Origin: Cystobacter fuscus DSM 2262
GTDB lineage: Bacteria > Myxococcota > Myxococcia > Myxococcales > Myxococcaceae
NCBI RefSeq assembly: GCF_000335475.2
Contig: NZ_ANAH02000001.1
Location: 62,001 to 126,000 of the forward strand
Reading direction: 5' to 3'
Length of the DNA: 64,000 bases
Below the pieces are notes generated by a model that was not told where the DNA came from, did not search any database, and saw only the letters and a list, made by a program, of their open reading frames with translations. A program made the position numbers and the translations under genes. Positions 35,633 to 43,680 of this stretch are shown piece by piece. The stretch's first letter is position 1. The number at the start of each line of letters is the position of its first letter.

Positions 35633-36475
35633 ATGGGCTCGCGCATGGCACCCCCTTCCCCTGATCTGGCCGTCGACGCCCGTGGGCTCGTGAAGCGCTT
35701 TGGCGGCTTCACCGCGCTGCAAGGCATGGACCTGAACATCCCCCGAGGCGCCTTCTATGCGTTCCTCGGGCCCAACGGGGCGGGCAAGTCCACCACCATC
35801 GCGCTGCTCACCGGCGTGTACGCGCCCGACGCCGGACACATCCGGTTGCTGGGCGTGGACGCGGTGGCGCGCCCCCTGGAGATCAAACGCCACATCGGCG
35901 TGGTGCCCGAGGAGCTGAGCCTCTTCGAGCGGCTGAGCGGGCGGCAGTACCTCACCTTCTGCGGGCGCATGTACGGGCTGGCGGGCGACGAGGCGGCGGC
36001 ACGGGCGGCGGAGCTGCTCGAGCTCACCGAGCTCACCTACAAGGCGGGCGCGCTGGTGGCCGAGTACTCCAAGGGCATGCGGCGGCGGCTGGCGATCGCC
36101 GCGGCGCTCATCCACGCGCCCGAGCTGGTGCTGCTGGACGAGCCCTTCGAGGGCATCGACGTGCTGGCCGCGGGCGTCATCCGCGAGCTCTTGCGCGAGC
36201 TGAGCCGGCGCGGGGTGACGCTGCTGCTCACCACGCACGTGCTGGAGATCGCCGAGCGGCTGGCCACGCACGCGGGCGTCATCCGCGGCGGGAAGATGGT
36301 GGACGAGGGCACGGTGGAGCAGTTGAAGGAGCGCCACGGCGCGCCCTCGCTGGAGGCCGTGTTCGAGAAGCTCATCTCCGTGCCGGCCGCGCGCAACGCG
36401 AGGCTGTCCTTCTATGGGGAGGCGCCCGAGGCGTCCGAGGCACCCGGAGTGGCACTGCGCCGGGGCTCCGCGTGA
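35633..36475 (+). CDS. ABC transporter ATP-binding protein (ABC-2 exporter type)
   Basis: 280 residues from ATG 35633; ATG 35645 is possible. Nucleotide-binding motifs: Walker A GPNGAGKST near 47, Q-loop region GVVPEELSLFERLSG, signature EYSKGMRRRL near 147 (YSKGM, a common variant in ABC-2 systems), Walker B LVLLDEPFEG near 166, and H-loop TTHVLEIAERL near 200. The 40-residue C-terminal tail is Pro/Glu/Ala-rich. It is coupled to the permease gene by a GTGA overlap. The substrate is unknown; the Fur box upstream may hint at metal-linked control. Confidence 0.9.
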   Translation: MGSRMAPPSPDLAVDARGLVKRFGGFTALQGMDLNIPRGAFYAFLGPNGAGKSTTIALLTGVYAPDAGHIRLLGVDAVARPLEIKRHIGVVPEELSLFERLSGRQYLTFCGRMYGLAGDEAAARAAELLELTELTYKAGALVAEYSKGMRRRLAIAAALIHAPELVLLDEPFEGIDVLAAGVIRELLRELSRRGVTLLLTTHVLEIAERLATHAGVIRGGKMVDEGTVEQLKERHGAPSLEAVFEKLISVPAARNARLSFYGEAPEASEAPGVALRRGSA

Positions 36476-38127
36476 GCCGCCCCGCCGCGCCGGGGCTCTT
36501 GCGCCACCTGTGGTTGCTGTGGGGCCTGCGCCTCAACCTCGGACTCAACCAGGGCCGGGGCGGCAGCCGGCTGCTCGCGGTGGGCGCCTTCCTCCTGTCG
36601 AGCGCTCCCGCCTGGGGCCTGGGCATGACGTTCTACGGGCTCATGCGCCTGCCGGCCGTGGCCGGGGACGGCGTCTGGCCCTTCTTCATCCTCAACCTGC
36701 TGTGCTTCGTCACCTCGGCGGTCTGGGTCGCCTGGCCGCTGATGAGCGCGGGCGTGGATGACCACTCGGAGCTGGGCCGCTACGCCCCCTTCCCCATTTC
36801 CCCCCTGCGCCTGCTCATCGCCTCCACGGGCGCGAGCCTCCTGGAGCCGCGCGCGCTCGTCTTCTACGCCCCCCTGACGGGAGCGGCGCTCGGCTACGCC
36901 TCGGTCCACCCGGTGCGCCACGGGCTGCTCGCCCTGGCCCTCTACGTGCTCTTCGCCCTGCTCAACGCCGCCTGGAGCCGGGTGGGGCTGCACCTGGTGC
37001 TCAACGTGCTGCGCGCGAAGAACAGCGCCCAGCTGCTCGGCGGCGGCTTCGTGCTCTTCCTCACGGCCGCCTCGTTCATCCCCCCCATCGACACCTCGTG
37101 GCTCACCGCCGTGGGCGAGGGCGGCGTGGACAAGCTGGACATGGCCCTCATCGTCGACGCCACGCTCGCGCTCGGCCGCGTCCCCTCGGGGCTCTTCGGG
37201 GACTCGCTCCTGCAACTCACCTACGGCTCCACGCGCCGCGCCCTGGCCGATGGGCTGGGCATGCTCGTCTTCACCTTCCTGGGCATGGCGCTCGCCTACG
37301 CGCTGCTCTTGCGCTTCCACCGAGGCGTGGGCCGTGCGGGCCCGGCGGTCAAGGAGGCCGGCGACAGCGATCCCTTCGCCCACACGCGCACCCGCTTCAC
37401 CACGCTGCTCGCGCGCGAGGCGTTGGACTTGTGGCGCAACCCCCGCGCCCGGCTGCTCGCCGCCGTGCCCTTCGTGCTGGCCATCCTCATGAAGCTCACC
37501 TCCGCGCGCGCCCTGGCCGGGTACGCGCTTGGCCAGGGCGCGGATGCCTGGCTCATGGGCGGCCTGTGCATCTATGGCGCGGTGGTCATGGCCTCCACGT
37601 TCTCGCAGAACACGTTCGCCTATGACGGACACGGGCTCGCCCAGCTGCTCGCCGCGCCGGTGCAGCTGGGCGACGTGCTCCGGGCGAAGAACCGGGTGCA
37701 GGGCCTGGCGGCCGGCGGCATGGCACTGGGGGTGGGCGTCTTCTACCGGGTGTATTTCGGCCAGGGCTCGGCGCTGGACTTCCTGTGCGCCATGGCGGCC
37801 GTCCTGGCGGTGATTCCGGTGATCCTCACCGCGGGCAACTTCCTGTCCCTGTTCTTCCCGGTGAAGTTCCACGCGAGTCTCAAGCGCCGGGACAAGCTGC
37901 CCCTCACCGCCTCCCTGCTGGGCATCGGCGCGGCGAGCGTGGGCTGTGCCCCCTTCGTCTGGGCCCTGCGCGCCACCGGGACGGCGGGCCCCGAGGGGCG
38001 CACCCTGGCCCTGCTCGCCCTGTGCGCCGCGCTCAATGGAGCGCTCTACCGCGCGCTGCTCCCGCTCGGCCTGCGGCTGCTCGAGCAACGCAAGGAAGGG
38101 GTGCTGCGCGCGGTCACCCGGGAGTAA
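36472..38127 (+). CDS. ABC-2-type membrane permease
   Basis: 551 residues from GTG 36472, overlapping the ATPase stop. About 12 hydrophobic segments are spread over the length, starting at LLAVGAFLLSSAPAWGLGMT near 37 and ending near 545, with a longer soluble loop around residues 195-245. This is larger than classic 6-span ABC-2 permeases and resembles the two-half permeases of EcsAB-like or lantibiotic-immunity-like exporters. Motifs near RAKNSAQLLGGGFVLF and RAKNRVQGLAAGGMAL are similar in the two halves, suggesting an internal duplication. The substrate is unknown. Confidence 0.8.
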   Translation: MSRPAAPGLLRHLWLLWGLRLNLGLNQGRGGSRLLAVGAFLLSSAPAWGLGMTFYGLMRLPAVAGDGVWPFFILNLLCFVTSAVWVAWPLMSAGVDDHSELGRYAPFPISPLRLLIASTGASLLEPRALVFYAPLTGAALGYASVHPVRHGLLALALYVLFALLNAAWSRVGLHLVLNVLRAKNSAQLLGGGFVLFLTAASFIPPIDTSWLTAVGEGGVDKLDMALIVDATLALGRVPSGLFGDSLLQLTYGSTRRALADGLGMLVFTFLGMALAYALLLRFHRGVGRAGPAVKEAGDSDPFAHTRTRFTTLLAREALDLWRNPRARLLAAVPFVLAILMKLTSARALAGYALGQGADAWLMGGLCIYGAVVMASTFSQNTFAYDGHGLAQLLAAPVQLGDVLRAKNRVQGLAAGGMALGVGVFYRVYFGQGSALDFLCAMAAVLAVIPVILTAGNFLSLFFPVKFHASLKRRDKLPLTASLLGIGAASVGCAPFVWALRATGTAGPEGRTLALLALCAALNGALYRALLPLGLRLLEQRKEGVLRAVTRE

Positions 38128-38173
38128 CCCCCCATTCCTGCTTGGGCAGGACTCCACGTTAGACTTCACGGCC

Positions 38174-40030
38174 ATGAGTCAAGGGCCGCACGCGTGGATC
38201 CTCGGACAACTGGACATGTTCCTCACACGGGAGCAGCGCCGCCTGCCCCCCGAGGAACTCGGACGCTTCCGGGTGTTGGTCGGCACCAATCTCATCCTGT
38301 TGTTCGTCTCCCTGATGAACGTGGTGGCGGGGCCACTGCTCTCCTCCGCGAAGTGGCCCGTGGTGTTCGGGCTGGTGATGTCGGTGGGCTGGGTGTCGCT
38401 GCTGGTGTTCATGCGCGGACGGACCTCGCCCCGTCTCCCCGCGCTGCTGGCGTGCGGCCTGTTCACCGCCTCGTTCTCGGTGCTCACCTACATCGTGACC
38501 ACGCCGGGTTTGAGCTCGCCCCACGAGAGCGCCCCCTCCGCGATCGCACTCGTCCCCGTGCTCGCGGTCTATCTGGTGGGAATCCGCACGGGCCTGCTGT
38601 TCACCGTGCTCTTCTGCGTCAACGTGGGGATGCTCCACCCGCTCTACATGTCGGGCTTCGGCACCCACCATCCGATCTTCCTCGAACTTCACAGCTGGAT
38701 GAACGGGGTGCTCGACATCATCGTCCTGGTGCTCACCTGGGCGCTGAGCGCGTTGTTCAGCTCCGCGCGCGATGCGGCGAACGCCGCGGTCCGCGACAGC
38801 GAGCGCAAGCTGGCCAGCCTCCTGGAGAGCACGGACGACATCGTGTGCTCGCTGGACGCGCAGGACCGCATCGTCACCATCAACTCCGCCGCCAGACGGC
38901 GCTTCCGCGATGCCTACGGACGGGAACCGCGCCCGGGCGACACGCTGGCCGAGCGCGCCTCGCCCGAGATCCGGGACAACTGGCAGAAGACCCTGGCCCT
39001 GGTGCGCCAGGGCAAACCCTTCCGCCGCGAGGTCGCCTACCCCCTGGCCAACAACGAAATCCTGGACCTGGACATGTCGCTCAACCCCATCCTGGACGAG
39101 CACGGACAGGGGGTGGGCGTGACGCTCTTCGGACGTGACATCCGGGAGCGCAAGCGGGCCGAGGCCCGGCTGGACGAGTTGCACCGCGGCCTGGTGGAGG
39201 CCTCGCGCCGGGCCGGCATGGCGGAGATGGCCACGGGCGTGCTGCACAACGTGGGCAACGCGCTCAACAGCGTCAACGTCTCCGCCTCGCTCGTCAGCGA
39301 GCAGTTGCGCGGCTCGCGCCTGCGCATGCTGTCGCGCGCCGTGGACCTGATGAAGGAGCACGTCAACGACCTGCCCGCCTTCCTCTCGGACGACGCCAGG
39401 GGGCGCCAGCTGCCCGAGTACCTCGCCTCCATCACCCAGCACCTGAGCCAGGAACACGCGACGATGCATGAGGAGATGCAGCGGCTCATCCGCAACATGG
39501 AACACATCAAGGCCGTGGTGACCCTGCAACAGGAGCACGCCCGCTCCCGCGGCCAGGTGGAGCCCATCTCCGTGGTGGAGCTCATCGACGACGCGCTGCG
39601 CCTGCACGCGACGTCCTTCGACCGGCTGGGCATCCGCATCCAGCGCGAGTACGACGAGCTGCCCCAGGTGCCGGTGGACCGGCACAAGCTGCTGCAGATC
39701 CTCGTGAACCTGCTGACCAACGCCCGGCACGCCCTGCTGGAGAGCGGACGGGACGCGAAGCTGCTCTCACTGCGCGTGCGCAAGGGCGAGGACGAGCGGC
39801 TGCGCATCGAGGTGAGCGACAACGGGGTGGGCATCGCCCCGGAGCACATGCAGCGCATGTTCGAGCATGGCTTCACCACGAAGAAGGACGGCCACGGCTT
39901 CGGGCTGCACGCCAGCGCCCTGGCCGCGCAGGAGATGGACGGACGGCTGAGCTGCGACAGCGCCGGGCAAGGCCAGGGCGCCACCTTCACCATCGAGCTG
40001 CCCCTGCGTTCGCGGGAAATGGCGGGATAA
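38174..40030 (+). CDS. Membrane PAS-domain sensor histidine kinase with divergent H-box
   Basis: 618 residues from ATG 38174. Residues 35-200 contain six hydrophobic segments of a membrane sensor region. A coiled segment leads to a PAS domain (about 215-330, LASLLESTDDIVCSLDAQDR). The phosphoacceptor is probably H358 in GVLHNVGNALNSVNVSASLV, a dimerisation box different from the classic HELRTPL type. The ATPase domain has an N-box NLLTNARHALLE, a G1 box DNGVGIAPEHM, GFTTKKDGHGFGLH and a normal end. No response regulator is adjacent, so its partner is elsewhere; the orphan receiver at 33335 is a candidate by proximity only. Confidence 0.88.
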   Translation: MSQGPHAWILGQLDMFLTREQRRLPPEELGRFRVLVGTNLILLFVSLMNVVAGPLLSSAKWPVVFGLVMSVGWVSLLVFMRGRTSPRLPALLACGLFTASFSVLTYIVTTPGLSSPHESAPSAIALVPVLAVYLVGIRTGLLFTVLFCVNVGMLHPLYMSGFGTHHPIFLELHSWMNGVLDIIVLVLTWALSALFSSARDAANAAVRDSERKLASLLESTDDIVCSLDAQDRIVTINSAARRRFRDAYGREPRPGDTLAERASPEIRDNWQKTLALVRQGKPFRREVAYPLANNEILDLDMSLNPILDEHGQGVGVTLFGRDIRERKRAEARLDELHRGLVEASRRAGMAEMATGVLHNVGNALNSVNVSASLVSEQLRGSRLRMLSRAVDLMKEHVNDLPAFLSDDARGRQLPEYLASITQHLSQEHATMHEEMQRLIRNMEHIKAVVTLQQEHARSRGQVEPISVVELIDDALRLHATSFDRLGIRIQREYDELPQVPVDRHKLLQILVNLLTNARHALLESGRDAKLLSLRVRKGEDERLRIEVSDNGVGIAPEHMQRMFEHGFTTKKDGHGFGLHASALAAQEMDGRLSCDSAGQGQGATFTIELPLRSREMAG

Positions 40031-40036
40031 TCGGTT

Positions 40037-40042
40037 TATAAT
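40037..40042 (+). promoter_or_regulatory. Perfect -10 hexamer upstream of the HEAT-repeat gene
   Basis: TATAAT in an AT-rich stretch (40035-40056) that stands out from the GC-rich surroundings, 75 bp before the start at 40117. No good -35 is visible at 16-18 bp, so an activator or another sigma factor may be needed. Confidence 0.4.
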
Positions 40043-40116
40043 AATTCTTTAATCTTTCCTGGGATGGCGCGCCGGCCGGTCGCTCGTAGTCAGTGCAACC
40101 CCGCACCTGGCACGCC

Positions 40117-41340
40117 ATGAACCCTGACTCCTCCCCCCGCTCCGGGCCCGCCCCGGTGAGTCCATCGTCCCGGCGCGGTCCGACGATCGCGGTCGCGCTC
40201 GGCGCCGTGGCCCTGCTCTCGGCCGTGGCGCTGCTCTCCCAAGGCTCCGGGGAACAGGGCGATGCGTCCGGGTCCGCCCGGGCTTCCACCCCCCGCGAGC
40301 CCTCGGCGAACACGGCCCGTGCGGCCTCGGGCTCCCCCACCGGCCAGGGCGGAGCCGAGCAGCCCCAGGAGAAGGCCCCCCGCTTCTCCAAGACGATCTG
40401 CTGGCAGGACCTGGAGCGCTTCAACGAGTCGGTGACGCTCGGCACGTTCCGGGACTGGGCCGGGCCCCTGCTCGCCTCGAAGGATCCCCACGTGCTCGCC
40501 TACCTCAAGGAGCGCCTCGCCGAGCTCATCGGCGAGGACGAGGGCCGGGCGCTCGAGGTGCTCGGCTGGGCGCGCGAGGCCTCCCCCGCGGAGTTCAAGC
40601 TGTTGCTGGCGGGCGTCCGGGGCGCTCCGGCGCTGCTCAAGCCCCGGGTCGTCGAGCAGTTGATGACCCTGGGGCTCGACGAGAAGCTGGACCTGGGACG
40701 GCGCGCGGGCTTCCTGGACGGACTGCAGAAGCTGCCCCGGCTCGAGCCCGCGCAGCTCGAGCGGCTCAGCCACTTCGCCAAGGACGCCGCCTCGGGCGAG
40801 GCGGGCTGGGTCACCACGCGCGCCATCGGCCGGGTGATGAAGCAGGACTTCGAGCGCACGGGCAACATCAAGCCCTACCTCGACAAGCTGCTCGCCATCG
40901 GCACCGAGTCGCTGGACGAGCCGGTGCGCTACCTCGCGCTCGAGATGGAGATGCACGCCGACGCGCCGCTCGACACGCAGACCACCGCGCGGCTGGCCCA
41001 GGTGCTCACCACCGAGGGCAGCGGCGACGTGCGGCAGGTGGCCGCGCACGACCTGTCCCTGGCCCAGGACAAGGCCCAGGTGCTGGACATCTACGCCCGG
41101 GCCTTCGCCACCGAGCGCGACCTGTGCGTGCGCTGGGCCCTCTTCCGCTTCTCCGCCCGCGCCGCCGGCAAGGACGCGCTGCCCGTGATGGCGAACATGG
41201 CCCTCGCGGATCCCCGCTTCCAGGGCGACTACCAGGACTTCGAGCGGCTCTACGCCAGCGGCATCGTCGACTACGACCGCATCTGGTTCAGCCTGCCGTC
41301 GCAGGACCCCCATGGCTGTCTGGATCACCATGACGGCTGA
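40117..41340 (+). CDS. Membrane-anchored HEAT-repeat-like protein 1
   Basis: 407 residues from ATG 40117. A signal-anchor span lies at about 24-42 (TIAVALGAVALLSAVALLSQ), followed by a 50-residue Ser/Ala/Pro-rich linker, so the bulk is periplasmic or extracytoplasmic. Residues 95-380 are helical with HEAT/ARM-like periodicity (LLASKDPHVLAYLKERLAEL; VRYLALEMEMHADAPLDTQT; VRQVAAHDLSLAQD). Only two cysteines are obvious near 98 and 337, plus one near the C-terminus (HGCLDHHDG). No enzyme motif is visible; binding or scaffold function is likely. The next gene encodes a related type of protein, 16 bp after the stop. Confidence 0.7.
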   Translation: MNPDSSPRSGPAPVSPSSRRGPTIAVALGAVALLSAVALLSQGSGEQGDASGSARASTPREPSANTARAASGSPTGQGGAEQPQEKAPRFSKTICWQDLERFNESVTLGTFRDWAGPLLASKDPHVLAYLKERLAELIGEDEGRALEVLGWAREASPAEFKLLLAGVRGAPALLKPRVVEQLMTLGLDEKLDLGRRAGFLDGLQKLPRLEPAQLERLSHFAKDAASGEAGWVTTRAIGRVMKQDFERTGNIKPYLDKLLAIGTESLDEPVRYLALEMEMHADAPLDTQTTARLAQVLTTEGSGDVRQVAAHDLSLAQDKAQVLDIYARAFATERDLCVRWALFRFSARAAGKDALPVMANMALADPRFQGDYQDFERLYASGIVDYDRIWFSLPSQDPHGCLDHHDG

Positions 41341-41356
41341 GGCCCGGAGACTCCCC

Positions 41357-42367
41357 ATGACCCTTGCCCCTCGCAAGAACCCGCTGTCCGCCCTGGTGCT
41401 CGGCCTGGGCCTGCTCACCCCGGCCCTCACGCCCGCCCAGACGTCGACGCCGGCGTCCACCCCTCCGGCCGAGGCCCCCGCGCTCAAGGGCGAGACGTGC
41501 TCGACGGCGGGCCTGATGGATCAGATCCGCCGCGGGCTCGGCTCGAAGTCCGAGGCCTACAAGCGCTACCTGCGCACGCTCTTGCGCGAGTCCGCCACGA
41601 CGCTGCCCCTGGAGGAGCTGCGAGCGGCCTTCGAGCGCGAGTACGACCCGGTCATGGTCGAGCACCTCGCGGCCGCGCTCGTCGCGCGCACCGAGCGCGG
41701 CCTGGAGGACACGTCGCTGGAGCAGGTGGCCCAGCGCGCCCTGAACGACCGCGACCCGGCCCTGCGCGCCGCCACCGTCCGGGCCATGCGGCAGACGGGC
41801 GCTCTGGAGCGCACGGGCGACATGTACGAGCGCCTGATGCGAGACCCCTCCCCCGAGGTGCGCCAGGAGGCCGCCACCAACCTCGTCACGGACAACCTCG
41901 AGGTGTACGGCGGGCGCGATGCCCGGGCGGCGGATACCGCGGTGGCGGCGGCGGCGGCCTCGTCGGATCCCAAGGCGACGGCCCGGATCCTCGGCAACCT
42001 CATGACGGGCGAGGTGAGCGCCGACTCGGCGCGCAAGCTCGAGCGGTTGCTCGGCAGCGAGTCCCCGGAGGTGCGCGCGGCGGCGAGCACCGCGCTCGGC
42101 GGCGTGCCCGCGGCGGAGATGGCCAGCGCGCGTCAGGCGCTCAGCGCCCAGTACCGCGCCGAGACGGACCCCCAGGCGCGCAAGGCCATGCTCGCGGGCA
42201 TCGCCCGGCTCGGCTTCTCCAGCGCGGTGCCCGAGCTGCAACGCCTGCGCGACGTGGATCCGCGCCTGGCGCCGGAAGTCGACGCGTGGACGCGCGTGCT
42301 GAACATGAACCTTCAAGAGTGGAGCCTGATCCAGAGCGCGAAGCAGCGCTTGTCGCAGGCCCGATGA
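41357..42367 (+). CDS. Secreted HEAT-repeat-like protein 2
   Basis: 336 residues from ATG 41357, with GGAGA upstream; two further in-frame ATGs (41312, 41330) lie inside the previous gene. Residues 1-33 are a signal peptide (LSALVLGLGLLTPALTPAQT). Residues 50-325 are HEAT-like helical repeats: DRDPALRAATVRAMRQTGAL, DPSPEVRQEAATNLVTDNLE, SESPEVRAAASTALGGVPAA, with the D/E-P-x-V/L-R start of each repeat. It is likely a periplasmic scaffold paired with the preceding protein. The last 20 codons plus the intergenic segment were copied downstream together with the M23-like gene. Confidence 0.75.
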   Translation: MTLAPRKNPLSALVLGLGLLTPALTPAQTSTPASTPPAEAPALKGETCSTAGLMDQIRRGLGSKSEAYKRYLRTLLRESATTLPLEELRAAFEREYDPVMVEHLAAALVARTERGLEDTSLEQVAQRALNDRDPALRAATVRAMRQTGALERTGDMYERLMRDPSPEVRQEAATNLVTDNLEVYGGRDARAADTAVAAAAASSDPKATARILGNLMTGEVSADSARKLERLLGSESPEVRAAASTALGGVPAAEMASARQALSAQYRAETDPQARKAMLAGIARLGFSSAVPELQRLRDVDPRLAPEVDAWTRVLNMNLQEWSLIQSAKQRLSQAR

Positions 42368-42419
42368 GTCGCAGTCCTCCCCCGTGGGGGCCGACGAGCC
42401 GGCCCGAGAGGAACCTCCG

Positions 42420-42950
42420 ATGCGCAACCCCCTGAAGACGACCCTGGCGTCCCTGATGACCCTGGCCCTGCTGCCCATGGCCGCGAGCGCCGCGTACACC
42501 GTCTGCGCGCCCCATCCAGGCAACGTGACGGCCACCACCTACTATTCGAGCGGCGCCTTTCACGGCGCGGTGGACATCGCCAGCGGCGACACATGTGGGG
42601 TCAGGCTCGTCAGAACGGCGGTGAAGGGCCTGCTCTCCTGGAACGTCACCGTCCGCACCACCACCAAGGCCTGCTACGGCAACGGCAGCGGCAACCAGAA
42701 CGAGGTGAAGCACACCTTCGCCAACGGCTACACGTTCCGCCAGTGGCACTTCCTCTACGACGCCGACCTCTCCAAGGACCAGACGTGCGACCGCTGCGCG
42801 ATCGGCCGGGAGGGCGGCACGGGCAATGTCACGGGTCCCCACACCCACCTGCAGTACGACAAGAGCGGCACCAATAGCACCTCCTGGTACGCGGGCACCG
42901 TCAAGGGCGAGTTCCTGGACCTCGACGAGGTCATCGGCACCGTCGGCTAG
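42420..42950 (+). CDS. Secreted M23-like protein, copy 1
   Basis: 176 residues from ATG 42420, with GAGAGGAAC 9 bases upstream. Residues 1-23 are a Sec signal peptide (ending AASA). The mature protein has a reduced M23/LytM-like pattern: FHGAVDIASG (H-x3-D) near residue 50 and GNVTGPHTHLQYDKSG (HxH) near 140, in the order of the zinc ligands of M23 endopeptidases. Four cysteines near 30, 60, 86 and 120-123 suggest disulfides. M23 enzymes cut murein cross-bridges. Homology is by motif only and the protein is shorter than most. It is 80 percent or more identical to the next gene over long stretches. Confidence 0.75.
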   Translation: MRNPLKTTLASLMTLALLPMAASAAYTVCAPHPGNVTATTYYSSGAFHGAVDIASGDTCGVRLVRTAVKGLLSWNVTVRTTTKACYGNGSGNQNEVKHTFANGYTFRQWHFLYDADLSKDQTCDRCAIGREGGTGNVTGPHTHLQYDKSGTNSTSWYAGTVKGEFLDLDEVIGTVG

Positions 42951-42970
42951 CGCCTTTGGAAGTCCGTCCC

Positions 42971-43033
42971 ATGAGCCTTCAGGAGTGGAGCCTGCTCCCG
43001 AGGGCCCAGCAGCAGCAGTCCCAGGCTCGATGA
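42971..43033 (+). pseudogene. Copied C-terminal fragment of HEAT-repeat protein 2
   Basis: Reads MSLQEWSLLPRAQQQQSQAR then stop, against MNLQEWSLIQSAKQRLSQAR at the end of the HEAT-repeat protein 2 gene (42305-42367). The offset between the copies is 666 bases. It marks the upstream edge of a tandem duplication and has no function as a gene. Confidence 0.85.
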
Positions 43034-43082
43034 GCAGCACCCCCCCACGGGGGCCGAACCACCGGCCCGAGAGGAACCTCCG

Positions 43083-43610
43083 ATGCGTAACACCCTGAAG
43101 ACGACCCTGGCCTCCCTGATGACCCTGGCCCTGCTGCCCACGGCCGCGACCGCGTACTCCGTGGGCTCGCCCTTCCCGGGCACCGTGACGGCCACCACCT
43201 ACTACTCGAGCGGCTCCTTCCACGGCGCGGTGGACATCTCCAGCGCCAACGCCTGTGGCTACTGGGGCGTGGAGACGGCGGTGAAGGCCTCGCTCTCCTG
43301 GAACGTCACCATCCGCACCACCGAGAAGGTCTGCTACGGCAACGGCAGCGGCAACCAGAACGAGGTGAAGCACACCTTCGCCAACGGCTACACGTTCCGC
43401 CAGTGGCACTTCCTCTATGTGTCCACCACGTCCAAGGACAAGACGTGCGACCGCTGCCAGATCGGCGACGAGGGCGGCACGGGCAACGTCACCGGTCCCC
43501 ACACCCACATGCAGTACGACAAGAGTGGCACCAACAGCACGTCCTGGTACTCCGGCACTGTCAAGGGCGAGTTCCTGGACCGGGACGAGGTCGTCGGCAC
43601 CGTTGGATAG
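43083..43610 (+). CDS. Secreted M23-like protein, copy 2
   Basis: 175 residues, preceded by the same GAGAGGAACCTCCG leader as copy 1. The signal peptide (MRNTLKTTLASLMTLALLPT) and the core YGNGSGNQNEVKHTFANGYT are near-identical to copy 1. The candidate zinc motifs are intact (FHGAVDISS; GPHTHMQYDKSG). Differences cluster in residues 28-34, 53-66 and 108-122, on what may be exposed loops. A GCGAGC/GCTCGC hairpin (43610-43628) follows the stop. Keeping both copies open with intact motifs suggests both are used. Confidence 0.75.
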   Translation: MRNTLKTTLASLMTLALLPTAATAYSVGSPFPGTVTATTYYSSGSFHGAVDISSANACGYWGVETAVKASLSWNVTIRTTEKVCYGNGSGNQNEVKHTFANGYTFRQWHFLYVSTTSKDKTCDRCQIGDEGGTGNVTGPHTHMQYDKSGTNSTSWYSGTVKGEFLDRDEVVGTVG

Positions 43611-43680
43611 CGAGCGCGGGTAGCTCGCGTCCCAGGGGAGATTTCCCAGGAACCGGGAAAAGTTGTACTCCTAGGAGGAC

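Noticed and set aside
43083-43610. Copy 2 of the M23-like gene as a sequencing or assembly duplicate
   Set aside because: Copies differ at many codons, in clustered regions, and the intergenic fragments have diverged, so it is a true old duplication.
43649-43676. GGAACC as an ECF-type -35 for autoregulation of the kinase-sigma operon
   Set aside because: No matching -10 at 16-17 bp; a single hexamer is not enough.
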